Positions 45,451 through 53,503 of a stretch of 64,000 bases of DNA are shown here, piece after piece. Every line of letters begins with the position of its first letter. The stretch's first letter is position 1. Source of the DNA: Duganella dendranthematis (GTDB lineage: Bacteria; Pseudomonadota; Gammaproteobacteria; Burkholderiales; Burkholderiaceae_D); the NCBI RefSeq assembly GCF_012849375.1, contig NZ_CP051684.1, positions 2,108,001-2,172,000 of the forward strand, written 5' to 3'. A program made the translations under genes and the position numbers. The notes beneath the pieces are model-generated. The model made no database searches, was not told the DNA's origin, and saw nothing but the letters and a program-made list of their open reading frames with translations.

Positions 45451-45612
45451 GGCGGTCTCGCAGGAAAGGCAGAAGTGGTCAGCAAATACTATCAAATTCC
45501 CACATGGAAACAAATTACCTTGAGGCAATTAACACCCAAATACCACGTAAATTCGTGTAAAGCTGTTAACGCGCTGCCATGATTGCCCTACTTTGATTAT
45601 CTGCCTGAAAAT

Positions 45613-45655
45613 GTTCCCGTGGGGTGGGCGGCGTGCCCCCCTGGGAACGCCGCCC
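45613..45655. repeat. Overlapping inverted repeats downstream of the catalase gene
   Basis: GGGCGGCGT (45626-45634) pairs with ACGCCGCCC (45647-45655), while GTTCCC (45613-45618) pairs with GGGAAC (45643-45648). The two pairings share bases, so they exclude one another. No T-run follows. It lies just after the catalase-family stop and may act as a weak terminator. Confidence 0.4.
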
Positions 45656-45683
45656 AGGCCAGCGCGATTTCAATTGCGCGCGT

Positions 45684-46739
45684 TCAGCCTTCGCTCTGGC
45701 GCCGCGCGTACGAATACGCGTAGGACGGCGAGCGGAACAGCAGGATCGGATCTTCGGTCGGCAGGATGCCGTCCGCCATCACCAGCGGGTCGAAATTGAT
45801 GCGGTTGCTGGCGGCGGTTTCCGGTGGCGCGGCCGAGGTCAGCGTCAGCGTGCCGACATTGATTTCCTTGCGCTGCTTCGGCCACAGGATGGTCGGATCG
45901 GTTTCCGAATCGCCCGGCTCGCCGATGGCCACCAGCATGTCCCACTCGACCGGCCCGTGCTTGAGGCGCTCGGTCAGCGCCGCGTACAGGAAATCATCCG
46001 GCGCCGACGCCATGTCCGCATCGCTCAGACTCTTCTCGCCATCGCGCGGCACAAACCGCCAGCGCACCAGCGTAACGTGATTGGCCTGGTTGACGAACTT
46101 GAAGGTATGGATGCCGTAGAAAGCACTGTTGGCATAGCTGGGCGGAGGGTTGTGCTCGGTCAGGAACATGGTTTGCGATGCGGCGTCCGGATGCGTGGCG
46201 TTGAAGGCCTTGACCTTCTCCGGCATCGGCTTGCCGGTGGTCGGGTCCGGCTTGACGGCGGCAAACTTGGCGATGAAGGTGGCCGGCATGCGGGCGAAAA
46301 ACATCGGCGTATTCAGCATGGTGATGTGATGCATGCCGCCGCCCGGCAGGCGAAACTCCAGCCCCAGTCCACGCGTGCTTTTTTCCTTGTCCTCGACCCT
46401 GGGGTTGCCGCCGGCGATGGAGAAGCGCGCCACCACATCAATCGGCGCGCCCGAAAACAGCAGCGAACGCGAGTACGGCGCCGCGGCCTCCGGATTGCCG
46501 ACAAAGGTGCCCATCGCACCGATACCCTTGGTGTGGTTGCGCCGCTGGCCTTTGTGTGTGCCATACGTACCTTCCAGCGTATCGATGGCTTTCTCGGCGG
46601 TGGCCGCCGCTGCCTCATCCGGCGCGGCGGGACTGGCCAGCGCCGCCGCGCCGGACGCGGCCAAGGTGCCGGCCACGGACAGGCGCACAGCCTGAAGTAA
46701 AGTATTCCTGCGATGTAGATTTTCCGGTGTATCAGCCAT
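45684..46739 (-). CDS. SrpA-type catalase-related peroxidase
   Basis: 351 residues from the second ATG (46739), which has the better-spaced AAGGAGA site; the ATG at 46742 is possible. An N-terminal Tat-like or Sec signal (RRNTLLQAVRLSVAGTLAASG is its core, shortened) ends near ALASPA. The shortened catalase fold shows the distal His in RNHTKGIGAMG and the conserved STRGLGLEF region. The C-terminal flavodoxin-like domain of full catalases is absent, as in SrpA. Periplasmic haem peroxidase acting on peroxides. Confidence 0.87.
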   Translation of the reverse strand: MADTPENLHRRNTLLQAVRLSVAGTLAASGAAALASPAAPDEAAAATAEKAIDTLEGTYGTHKGQRRNHTKGIGAMGTFVGNPEAAAPYSRSLLFSGAPIDVVARFSIAGGNPRVEDKEKSTRGLGLEFRLPGGGMHHITMLNTPMFFARMPATFIAKFAAVKPDPTTGKPMPEKVKAFNATHPDAASQTMFLTEHNPPPSYANSAFYGIHTFKFVNQANHVTLVRWRFVPRDGEKSLSDADMASAPDDFLYAALTERLKHGPVEWDMLVAIGEPGDSETDPTILWPKQRKEINVGTLTLTSAAPPETAASNRINFDPLVMADGILPTEDPILLFRSPSYAYSYARRQSEG

Positions 46740-46939
46740 CATTTTCTCCTTGGGTCAGTAGGGGTTGAACGCGTCCCACTATAAAAACCCGGCGGTGACC
46801 AAGCCATGACGCAAGGATTACAAATAGATGACAGCAGAACGCGTTTATTGTGCAGCCACATGGATAGTGATTCCACTTTCTCCCAATTTACACAGCGGGC
46901 TGCACAAAATACACTGGATTCCTCGTTAGTGAGGAAACC

Positions 46940-47635
46940 ATGCTTTTACATCGCCGCTACAAGTCGCTCGACCGCAATACCCTGCCCTGGCTGCGCGCCA
47001 GCTACCATTTCCGCGTCGATCCGCAAGGCAACCCGGAGCACAGCGCGCTCGGTCCGCTCTACGTCTGGAACGACGACGAAGTGGCCGTCGGCGCCGGCTT
47101 CCCCATGCACGGCCACCGCGCGGTGGAGATCGTCAGCTACGTGCGGCACGGCGTGCTGCAGCACCGCGACAGTCTCGGCTCGGAAGGGCTGCTGCACGGC
47201 GGCGAAGTGCAGGTGATGAGCGCCGGCACCGGCATCCGGCACGCGGAAGCCAACCACGGCAAAGTGCCGCTGCGGGTGTACCAGATCTGGCTGAAGCCGC
47301 GCACGCCGGACGCCGAGCCGCGCTGGGAAACACGGCCCATTCCACGCGAGCCGGGCAACAGCTTCACGGTGCTGGCCAGTGGCCTGCCCGGCGACGAGAC
47401 GGCGCTGCCGGTCAACGCCGACGCCCGCGTGCTCAGCGCCATGCTGAAGGCCGGCGCCTACCTGCGCCATCCGCTCGGCCTGGCGCGTCAGGCTTATCTG
47501 GTGGTGGCGTCCGGCCGGATCGATATCGACGGCGAAATCATGACGATGGGCGACGGCGCGGTGGTGCTGGGCGTGGAAGCCACCCACATCATCGCCTTGC
47601 AGGACAGTGAGCTGGTCATGGTGGAAGTCGCTTAG
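46940..47635 (+). CDS. Pirin family protein
   Basis: 231 residues; ATG at 46940 with GTGAGGAAAC upstream. A bicupin with the N-terminal metal motif HGHRAVEIVSY and later HAEANH. The C-terminal cupin is reduced, as in YhaK-type pirins. Likely a cytoplasmic quercetinase-like or redox-sensing protein. It is followed after 3 bp by a response regulator gene, so both are probably one transcript. Confidence 0.9.
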   Translation: MLLHRRYKSLDRNTLPWLRASYHFRVDPQGNPEHSALGPLYVWNDDEVAVGAGFPMHGHRAVEIVSYVRHGVLQHRDSLGSEGLLHGGEVQVMSAGTGIRHAEANHGKVPLRVYQIWLKPRTPDAEPRWETRPIPREPGNSFTVLASGLPGDETALPVNADARVLSAMLKAGAYLRHPLGLARQAYLVVASGRIDIDGEIMTMGDGAVVLGVEATHIIALQDSELVMVEVA

Positions 47636-47638
47636 GAT

Positions 47639-48352
47639 ATGAAAATCCTGGTGATCGAAAATGACCCCAAGACCGGCGACTACCTGCGCGCCGGCCTGGA
47701 CGAATCGGGCTACGTGGTCGATCTGGCCCGCAACGGACAGGACGGCCTGCACCTGGCCACCACGCTGCATTACGACCTGATCCTGCTGGACGTGAGCATG
47801 CCTGGCATGGACGGCTGGGAAGTGATGCGGCAGCTCGGCCCGTCGCCGGCCGCACCGGTGATTTTCCTGTCGGCGCGCGACGAACTGGCCGACCGCCTCA
47901 AGGGTCTGGAACTCGGCGCCGAAGACTATCTGGGCAAACCGTTCTCCTTCGCCGAGCTGCTGGCGCGCATCCGCATTGCGCTGCGCCGAAACCACCAAGG
48001 CCGGCCGGAAGACGGCTTGCGCATCGCCGACCTGCACCTCGATGTACTGACGCGCCGGGTGACCCGCGCCGGCCAGCGGCTCTCGCTGACCAACCAGGAA
48101 TTCACGCTGCTGACCTTTTTCGTCGAGCATCAGGGACTGGCGTTGTCGCGCTCGCTGATTGCCTCGCGCGTCTGGGACATGAATTTCGACAGCGACACCA
48201 ACGTCGTCGATGTCGCCGTACGCCGCCTGCGCCAGAAGATCGACGCGCCGTTTGCCGTGCGCCTGATCCACACGGTACACGGCGTCGGCTATCGCTGCGA
48301 AGCCGAGGCCGAAGTCAAGGCCGCGCCGGCTCGTGCGGAAAGCGCAGTGTAA
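47639..48352 (+). CDS. OmpR-family response regulator, heavy-metal type, paired with pirin
   Basis: 237 residues with a receiver (phospho-Asp in LLDVSMPGMDG, GKPFSF switch) and a winged helix ([20 protein letters not shown]). It is very similar to the regulator at 49712-50386, especially in the DNA-binding domain, yet it has no kinase of its own on this strand. Its 3' end overlaps the convergent kinase gene by 38 bp. Its C-terminal tail is extended (EAEAEVKAAPARAESAV). Probably an extra regulator sharing the neighbouring kinase or its operator. Confidence 0.9.
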   Translation: MKILVIENDPKTGDYLRAGLDESGYVVDLARNGQDGLHLATTLHYDLILLDVSMPGMDGWEVMRQLGPSPAAPVIFLSARDELADRLKGLELGAEDYLGKPFSFAELLARIRIALRRNHQGRPEDGLRIADLHLDVLTRRVTRAGQRLSLTNQEFTLLTFFVEHQGLALSRSLIASRVWDMNFDSDTNVVDVAVRRLRQKIDAPFAVRLIHTVHGVGYRCEAEAEVKAAPARAESAV

Positions 48353-49712
48353 AGCGCGTCACACCATCCTGGCTGGTGGCCTGCCACCGCCCCTGATGCA
48401 AGGTCATGATGCTGCGCACGATCGACAGCCCCAAGCCGCTGAACGCCGCCGAATCGGCGCGGGCCGGATCGGCACGGTAGAAGCGGTCGAAGATGCGTGC
48501 CAGATGCTGCGGCGGAATGGTTGGACCACGGTTCTCGACGCTGAGGTCAATGCCACTGGCATGCGCCACGGCCGACAGCACAATGATCGATCCCGGCTCG
48601 GCATAGCGCACCGCATTGGCCATCAAATTACCCAAGGCGCGCCGCAGCAAGGTCTGGTCGGCCCAGACGATGCCGTCGCCGTGCAGCGCGATGCGCACCT
48701 CGCGTTCCTCGGCCACGCCCTCGAAATAATCGACCATGCGTTCCAGCTCATCGGCCAGCGGCAGGCGCTTGCGGGCGATGGCGTTGTCCGCGTTCTCGGC
48801 GCGCGCCAGGAACAGCATGTTGTCGGTCATCTTGGACAGCCGCTGCAATTCCTCAAAATTGGAACCCAGCAGTTTTTCATAGTAGGCGACATCGCGCTTC
48901 TGGCCCAGCGCCACTTCGGTCTGGCCCAGCAGATTGCCGATCGGCGTGCGCAAATCATGCGCCATGTCGGCCGAGACCTGGCTCAGTTGCGTGAAGCTGC
49001 GGTCCAGCCGGTCCAGCATGCCGTTGAAGCCCTCGATCAGCGGCGCCAGTTCGCGCGGCGCATTCTGCGCGTCGATGCGGGTCGACAGGTTGCGCACACC
49101 GATAGCGGCGGTCTGATGCGCCAGCGCGCGCAGCGGCCGCAAGCCGCGCCGCGCGCCCCACCAGGCCAGGCCGGCCAGCAGCAAGGCGCCGCACGAGGCC
49201 ACCAGCAAGATCTCGTTGCGATAGGCCCGCAATACGCGGCTGCGTTCCGTCATCAGGCGGCCGGCGATGATCTCCAGGTCTTGCCGCGAACCGGAAATGG
49301 CGGTCGAAATGGCCAGCACCGAAAACGGGATGCCGCCCCGTTCCTGCGCGTGCTGGACGTCGGTCAGCGCTAGCGGCGCACTGGTGCGCATCGGCGCCAC
49401 TGCCGGCACCGGCGTGCGGCTGGGATTCACCTCGATCAGCGGCGCCTGTCCGGCAAAGCGCAACACCAGCAAGGCTTCGCGGTTGCCCAGCATATTGGCG
49501 AACAGTTGCGGCTTCTGGTGGATCAGCGAGATCAGGTCGGTTTCCTGCAGCAGCGTGCGGATCTGCTCCACGCGCGCCACCAGCGCCGCATCGTCGCGGT
49601 CGGCCAGATGCCGCGCCAGCGAGTTGTACAGTACAGCGCCAACCGCCGCCAGCGCCGCGAACGACAGGCAGGCAAACAGCAGCGCCAGGCGGGCGGCCAG
49701 TGACGAGCGCAT
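48315..49712 (-). CDS. Heavy-metal sensor histidine kinase (CzcS/CusS type)
   Basis: 465 residues from the ATG at 49712, which overlaps the stop of the partner regulator (TGATG); the frame upstream of this is antisense shadow. Two membrane helices (about 8-30 and 158-180), a HAMP domain, HisKA box (MAHDLRTPIGNLL), N box (NLMANAVRYA) and G boxes (FSGLGLSIV) are present. The periplasmic sensor (about 31-157) contains HQK and several His but no long His cluster. It signals to the regulator at 49712-50386, and possibly to the convergent one. Confidence 0.9.
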   Translation of the reverse strand: MRSSLAARLALLFACLSFAALAAVGAVLYNSLARHLADRDDAALVARVEQIRTLLQETDLISLIHQKPQLFANMLGNREALLVLRFAGQAPLIEVNPSRTPVPAVAPMRTSAPLALTDVQHAQERGGIPFSVLAISTAISGSRQDLEIIAGRLMTERSRVLRAYRNEILLVASCGALLLAGLAWWGARRGLRPLRALAHQTAAIGVRNLSTRIDAQNAPRELAPLIEGFNGMLDRLDRSFTQLSQVSADMAHDLRTPIGNLLGQTEVALGQKRDVAYYEKLLGSNFEELQRLSKMTDNMLFLARAENADNAIARKRLPLADELERMVDYFEGVAEEREVRIALHGDGIVWADQTLLRRALGNLMANAVRYAEPGSIIVLSAVAHASGIDLSVENRGPTIPPQHLARIFDRFYRADPARADSAAFSGLGLSIVRSIMTLHQGRWQATSQDGVTRFTLRFPHEPARP

Positions 49713-50386
49713 CACGCCCCCGCTTCGCAACGATAGCCGACGCCATGTACGGTCTGGATCAGGCGCGTGGCGAACGGTTCGTCGATTTTCTGGCGCAGGC
49801 GGCGCACCGCCACGTCGACGACATTGGTGTCGCTGTCGAAGTTCATGTCCCACACGCGCGAGGCGATCAGGGAACGCGACAGCACCTGGCCCTGGTTCTG
49901 CACGAAGAACTGTAACAGCGCGAACTCCTTGTTGGTCAGCGTGATGCGTTGATTGCCCCGCACCACGCGCCGCTTCGGCACATCGATTTCCAGATCGGCG
50001 ATGCGCAGCATATCGTCCACGCGCTGCTGACTGCCACGCCGCAGCGCAACGCGGATGCGCGCCAGCAGTTCGGCAAACGAAAACGGCTTGACCAGATAGT
50101 CTTCCGCGCCGAGTTCCAGTCCCTTGAGCTTGTCCTCCAGCGTGCCGCGCGCCGTCAGAAACAGTACCGGCACGCCGGCCGATTTATCCAGTTGGCGCAT
50201 CACCTCCCAGCCATCCATCTCCGGCATCATTACATCCAGCAAAATCAGGTCGTAGCGGAATTCATGCGCCATGTGCAGGCCGTACTTGCCGTTGCGGGCC
50301 AGGTCCACCACATAGCCGGATTCGGTCAGACCGGTGCGCACATATTCGCCGGCCTTGGGTTCGTCTTCTATCACCAGGAGTCTCAT
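49712..50386 (-). CDS. OmpR-family response regulator, heavy-metal type (CzcR/CopR-like)
   Basis: 224 residues from the ATG at 50386 (AAGGACC upstream). It has a receiver with phospho-Asp in [11 protein letters not shown] and a winged helix with [17 protein letters not shown]. First gene of an operon with the metal-type kinase, divergent from czcE. The 11-bp-period repeats at 50500-50543 lie in the shared intergenic region and are a natural binding site for it. Confidence 0.92.
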   Translation of the reverse strand: MRLLVIEDEPKAGEYVRTGLTESGYVVDLARNGKYGLHMAHEFRYDLILLDVMMPEMDGWEVMRQLDKSAGVPVLFLTARGTLEDKLKGLELGAEDYLVKPFSFAELLARIRVALRRGSQQRVDDMLRIADLEIDVPKRRVVRGNQRITLTNKEFALLQFFVQNQGQVLSRSLIASRVWDMNFDSDTNVVDVAVRRLRQKIDEPFATRLIQTVHGVGYRCEAGA

Positions 50387-50499
50387 GATCGGTCCTTGTT
50401 GCAATCCAAAGCCAGACTTTAGTCGCAGCCCGGGGACAGCAATCTGACAGAGATATGACAATTCGGTCATTTTCGCTGCCATTTTTCTGCAATGATCGC

Positions 50500-50543
50500 G
50501 TCATGAATTTGTAATGCCGGCGTCATGCTGGTGTCAGCGGCCG
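50500..50543 (+). promoter_or_regulatory. Four direct repeats with 11-bp period upstream of czcE
   Basis: Four consecutive 11-mers begin with the same heptad: GTCATGAATTT (50500), GTAATGCCGGC (50511), GTCATGCTGGT (50522), GTCAGCGGCCG (50533). A TACACT -10 element follows at 50549-50554, and the last two repeats cover where the -35 should be. This is the classic layout of an OmpR-family activator site. Confidence 0.65.
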
Positions 50544-50585
50544 TTCTCTACACTGGCTCCATTCTCAACGCAAAGGAGCCATGCC

Positions 50586-50903
50586 ATGAACACCCTGAAA
50601 AACACCCTGTTTGCCCTGACCATCGCCACCGCCGCCCTCAGCGCTGCGCATGCCGCCGATTACGGCCAATTGGTCGGCAACAGTTACAGCGACCGCGTCA
50701 TCAACCTCGACGCCGGCACCAAATATGTCAATGTGACGAACGGCGAAACCGTGCAGTTCGTCCAGCAAGGCAAAAGCTTCACCTGGCACGTCGACACCTA
50801 TCCGAACGTGACCGAAGTGGATTTGAAGAAGATTGCGCCGGCCGGCTTCGATGCAGGCGCGATTGAAGTCTACGTCGCCAGCAATCCGCTGTACCGCGGC
50901 TAA
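50586..50903 (+). CDS. czcE: CzcE-family periplasmic metal-binding protein
   Basis: 105 residues from the ATG at 50586 (AAAGGAG upstream; the ATG at 50581 is followed at once by a stop). Signal peptide cleaves near AHAADY. The mature protein is a single small beta domain with YGQLVGNSYSDRVINL and the conserved FTWHVDTYPN, as in CzcE. CzcE of Cupriavidus binds copper and zinc in the periplasm. Divergent from the metal-type two-component operon and about 24 kb from the czcICBA pump. Confidence 0.82.
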   Translation: MNTLKNTLFALTIATAALSAAHAADYGQLVGNSYSDRVINLDAGTKYVNVTNGETVQFVQQGKSFTWHVDTYPNVTEVDLKKIAPAGFDAGAIEVYVASNPLYRG

Positions 50904-50915
50904 GCGAGGGCGCCG

Positions 50916-51998
50916 ATGAAGAAGAAGTTATTCGGCGTGGTGGCGCTGGGCGCCATCGCCGCCGGCGCGCAGGCGCAATCGAACGTGCAGATCTACGGCA
51001 TCATCGACGCCGGCGTGGTGGCCGAACGCGGCGGCGCGGCGGGCAACCTGGACAAGGTGACCAGCGGCGTCGGTTCTGCCTCGCGCCTGGGCTTTAAAGG
51101 CACCGAAGATCTGGGTGGCGGACTGAGTGCGCTGTTTATCCTGGAGTCCGGCGTCAAGGTGGACACCGGCGAATCCGATGTCGCTGGTTCCATCGCCAAC
51201 CGGCAGGCGCTGGTGGGACTGAACAGCCGCGATTACGGCATGCTGACCCTGGGCCGCCAGAAGACCGCCATGTACAAGGCCCTGGGCGAAGTCGGTGATC
51301 CGTTCGGCCTGGGCTATGCGGGCAGCGCCAAGAACCTGTTCCCGCTGGCCGGCCCGAACACGCGCACCAGCAACACCATCGCCTACGCAACGCCATCGCT
51401 GTACGGTTTTTCCGGCGAAGCGACCTACAGCCTGGGTGAACAGCAGGGCGACCAGTCGGCCGGCCGCCAGTACGGCGCGGCGCTGGCTTACAGCAATGGC
51501 GACCTGAACGCGCGCCTGGTCTACAACAACCGCAACAGCGACAGCGTGGTGCCAGGCGCCGCGACGGTATCGCATGACCTGGGCCACAACGCGCTATTCG
51601 TCGCCAACTACGATTTTCATATCGTGAAAGCGTTCTTTGCGTTCGGCCAGGACAAGGGCTTCAACAGCGCGGTGCTGCCGGTGGCCAACGCCTACGGTTA
51701 CAAGGATGCGCCCAAGCCGACTACCGACAGCCGCGATCTGCTGATCGGCGCCACCATTCCGGTGGGTGCGCGCGGCACGGTGATGACGTCCTATCTGCAC
51801 AAGGATAACCGTCAATGGCATCAGGACGCCAGCCAGCTGGCGCTTGGTTATTCGTATGCGTGGTCACGTCGTACCAGCACCTATCTGGCCTACGCCAAGA
51901 TCAACAACCGCAACGGTGCTGGCTACACGGTGGGCAACGACACCGAGGCTGGCAGCGGCAATGCCGCCTTCAACCTGGGCGTGCGGCACTCGTTCTGA
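50916..51998 (+). CDS. Gram-negative porin (betaproteobacterial 16-strand type)
   Basis: 360 residues; signal peptide ends GAQAQS. The mature N terminus SNVQIYGIIDAGV, the GFKGTEDLGGGL motif and C-terminal Phe (GVRHSF) are hallmarks of the betaproteobacterial general porins. It forms outer-membrane trimers for small solutes. It starts 12 bp after czcE and may be co-induced with it, which would be odd for a metal-stress response unless the porin is substituted under stress. It ends exactly where the convergent dehydrogenase ends. Confidence 0.93.
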   Translation: MKKKLFGVVALGAIAAGAQAQSNVQIYGIIDAGVVAERGGAAGNLDKVTSGVGSASRLGFKGTEDLGGGLSALFILESGVKVDTGESDVAGSIANRQALVGLNSRDYGMLTLGRQKTAMYKALGEVGDPFGLGYAGSAKNLFPLAGPNTRTSNTIAYATPSLYGFSGEATYSLGEQQGDQSAGRQYGAALAYSNGDLNARLVYNNRNSDSVVPGAATVSHDLGHNALFVANYDFHIVKAFFAFGQDKGFNSAVLPVANAYGYKDAPKPTTDSRDLLIGATIPVGARGTVMTSYLHKDNRQWHQDASQLALGYSYAWSRRTSTYLAYAKINNRNGAGYTVGNDTEAGSGNAAFNLGVRHSF

Positions 51999-52781
51999 TT
52001 ACTGCATGAACCAGCCGTGGCTGACCACGATCGATTGACCGGTCAGCGCATTGGTCGGGAAGCCTGCCAGGAACAGCGCGGTTTGCGCGACATCGTCGAC
52101 GGTGGTGAATTCGCCGTCGACGGTTTCCTTCAGCATCACATTCTTGACCACTTCATCTTCCGTGATGCCTAGTTCCTTGGCTTGCTCGGGGATTTGTTTT
52201 TCCACCAGCGGGGTGCGCACGAAGCCCGGGCAGATGACGTTGGCGCGCACGCCGTGGGCGGCGCCTTCCTTGGCCACGGTCTTGCACAGGCCGACCAGGC
52301 CGTGCTTGGCGGTCACGTACGGGGCTTTCAGCTTCGACGCTTCCTTCGAGTGCACCGAACCCATGTAGATGATGCTGCCGCCGCGTTTCTGCTCGTACAT
52401 CAGGCGCAGGCAGGCGCGGGTGGTCAGGAAGGCGCCGTCGAGGTGAATCGCCAGCATCTTCTTCCAGTCCGAGAACGCGAAGGTGTCAACAGGGGCAACG
52501 ATCTGGATGCCGGCGTTGGACACCAGTACGTCAATGCCGCCGAGCTTGGCGGCCGCATCGGCGATACCGGCGTCGACCTGCTCTTCATTGGTGACATCCA
52601 TCGCCACCGCGATCACGCGTTCGCCCGACGGATCGAGTTCCTTGGCGGCCGCCTGCGCCGATGCCAGGTTCAGGTCGGCGATGACGACCTTGGCGCCGTT
52701 CTTGAAAAATACCGTGGCGATTTCCTTGCCGATGCCGCTGGCGGCGCCGGTAACAACAGCAACTTTGTCTTGAATACTCAT
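51999..52781 (-). CDS. 3-hydroxybutyrate dehydrogenase (SDR family)
   Basis: 260 residues. Nucleotide motif [11 protein letters not shown] in LVSNAGIQ, catalytic Ser in MGSVHS and the YVTAK motif match short-chain dehydrogenases. The C-terminal sequence ([15 protein letters not shown]) and length are those of D-3-hydroxybutyrate dehydrogenase, which converts 3-hydroxybutyrate to acetoacetate with NAD during polyhydroxybutyrate use. Start at 52781. Confidence 0.9.
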   Translation of the reverse strand: MSIQDKVAVVTGAASGIGKEIATVFFKNGAKVVIADLNLASAQAAAKELDPSGERVIAVAMDVTNEEQVDAGIADAAAKLGGIDVLVSNAGIQIVAPVDTFAFSDWKKMLAIHLDGAFLTTRACLRLMYEQKRGGSIIYMGSVHSKEASKLKAPYVTAKHGLVGLCKTVAKEGAAHGVRANVICPGFVRTPLVEKQIPEQAKELGITEDEVVKNVMLKETVDGEFTTVDDVAQTALFLAGFPTNALTGQSIVVSHGWFMQ

Positions 52782-52817
52782 GATGTTCCTTCAAAAGAGA
52801 TGTTAGGGAAGACTCGT

Positions 52818-53384
52818 TTATTCGCGTTCCGGCACCGGCACGTTGAAACCATTCAACGTGGTCGAGACCAGCGCATACAGGCCGACCAGATAGATTAACT
52901 CATTCGTGCCATGTTGACCGAAGGTGGCGATGGCCAGCCGGTACAGCGGCTCCGGCAAGACCCCGCCACGGCTCAGTGCATACGAGAAATCGAAGGCGAC
53001 ATTTTCCTCCTTCGACAAGTCGGTGGGCTTCAGGTCCGCCACCAGCGCCGCCAGGCGCTCGGCCGACATCCCCTCTTTTTCAGCCACCGCCACGTGGGCG
53101 TACAGCTCGTAGGCGGCGTCGTAACGCGCGCCGACCACCAGGATGGCGATCTGCCGCACGTTATCGGGCAGAACGGCGTTGGCTGTCATGGCCAGCGTCA
53201 GATCCCAGATCGCCTTGCCGATAGCCGGCTCGTGCAGCCATGGATTCCACGGGCCCATCAGGGCGCCGTCTTCACGTTCCACCTGGAACGCATTGAAGTT
53301 GCTGGCGATGCCTTTGCGCATGCTGTCGTACAGGGATTTTTGCTCGGTGCTCAGTTCAGATGGGGGAATCAGTGGCAATCGCAT
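52818..53384 (-). CDS. Carboxymuconolactone decarboxylase family protein
   Basis: 188 residues. An AhpD/CMD-like alpha fold with the motif YELYAHVAVAEKEG; it has the E...H pair but lacks the CxxC of peroxidase-active AhpD. So gamma-carboxymuconolactone decarboxylase-like or unknown chemistry is more likely than peroxidase activity. It lies 36 bp upstream of the hydroxybutyrate dehydrogenase on the same strand and may be co-transcribed. Confidence 0.8.
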   Translation of the reverse strand: MRLPLIPPSELSTEQKSLYDSMRKGIASNFNAFQVEREDGALMGPWNPWLHEPAIGKAIWDLTLAMTANAVLPDNVRQIAILVVGARYDAAYELYAHVAVAEKEGMSAERLAALVADLKPTDLSKEENVAFDFSYALSRGGVLPEPLYRLAIATFGQHGTNELIYLVGLYALVSTTLNGFNVPVPERE

Positions 53385-53503
53385 GCTTTCCTCGCGTAAA
53401 TGGTGGGTGACCTCGGGAGTGATTCTGTCAGTTTAATGATGAATCAGGCGTTCGGTTGAGGCCCCTATCCAAAGATATGGCGTGGTATCCGGCTGATGGT
53501 TTT

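Noticed and set aside
45593..45799. Plus-strand frame opposite the end of the catalase gene
   Set aside because: Arg/Pro-rich shadow, mostly antisense to the catalase gene, with no ribosome site.
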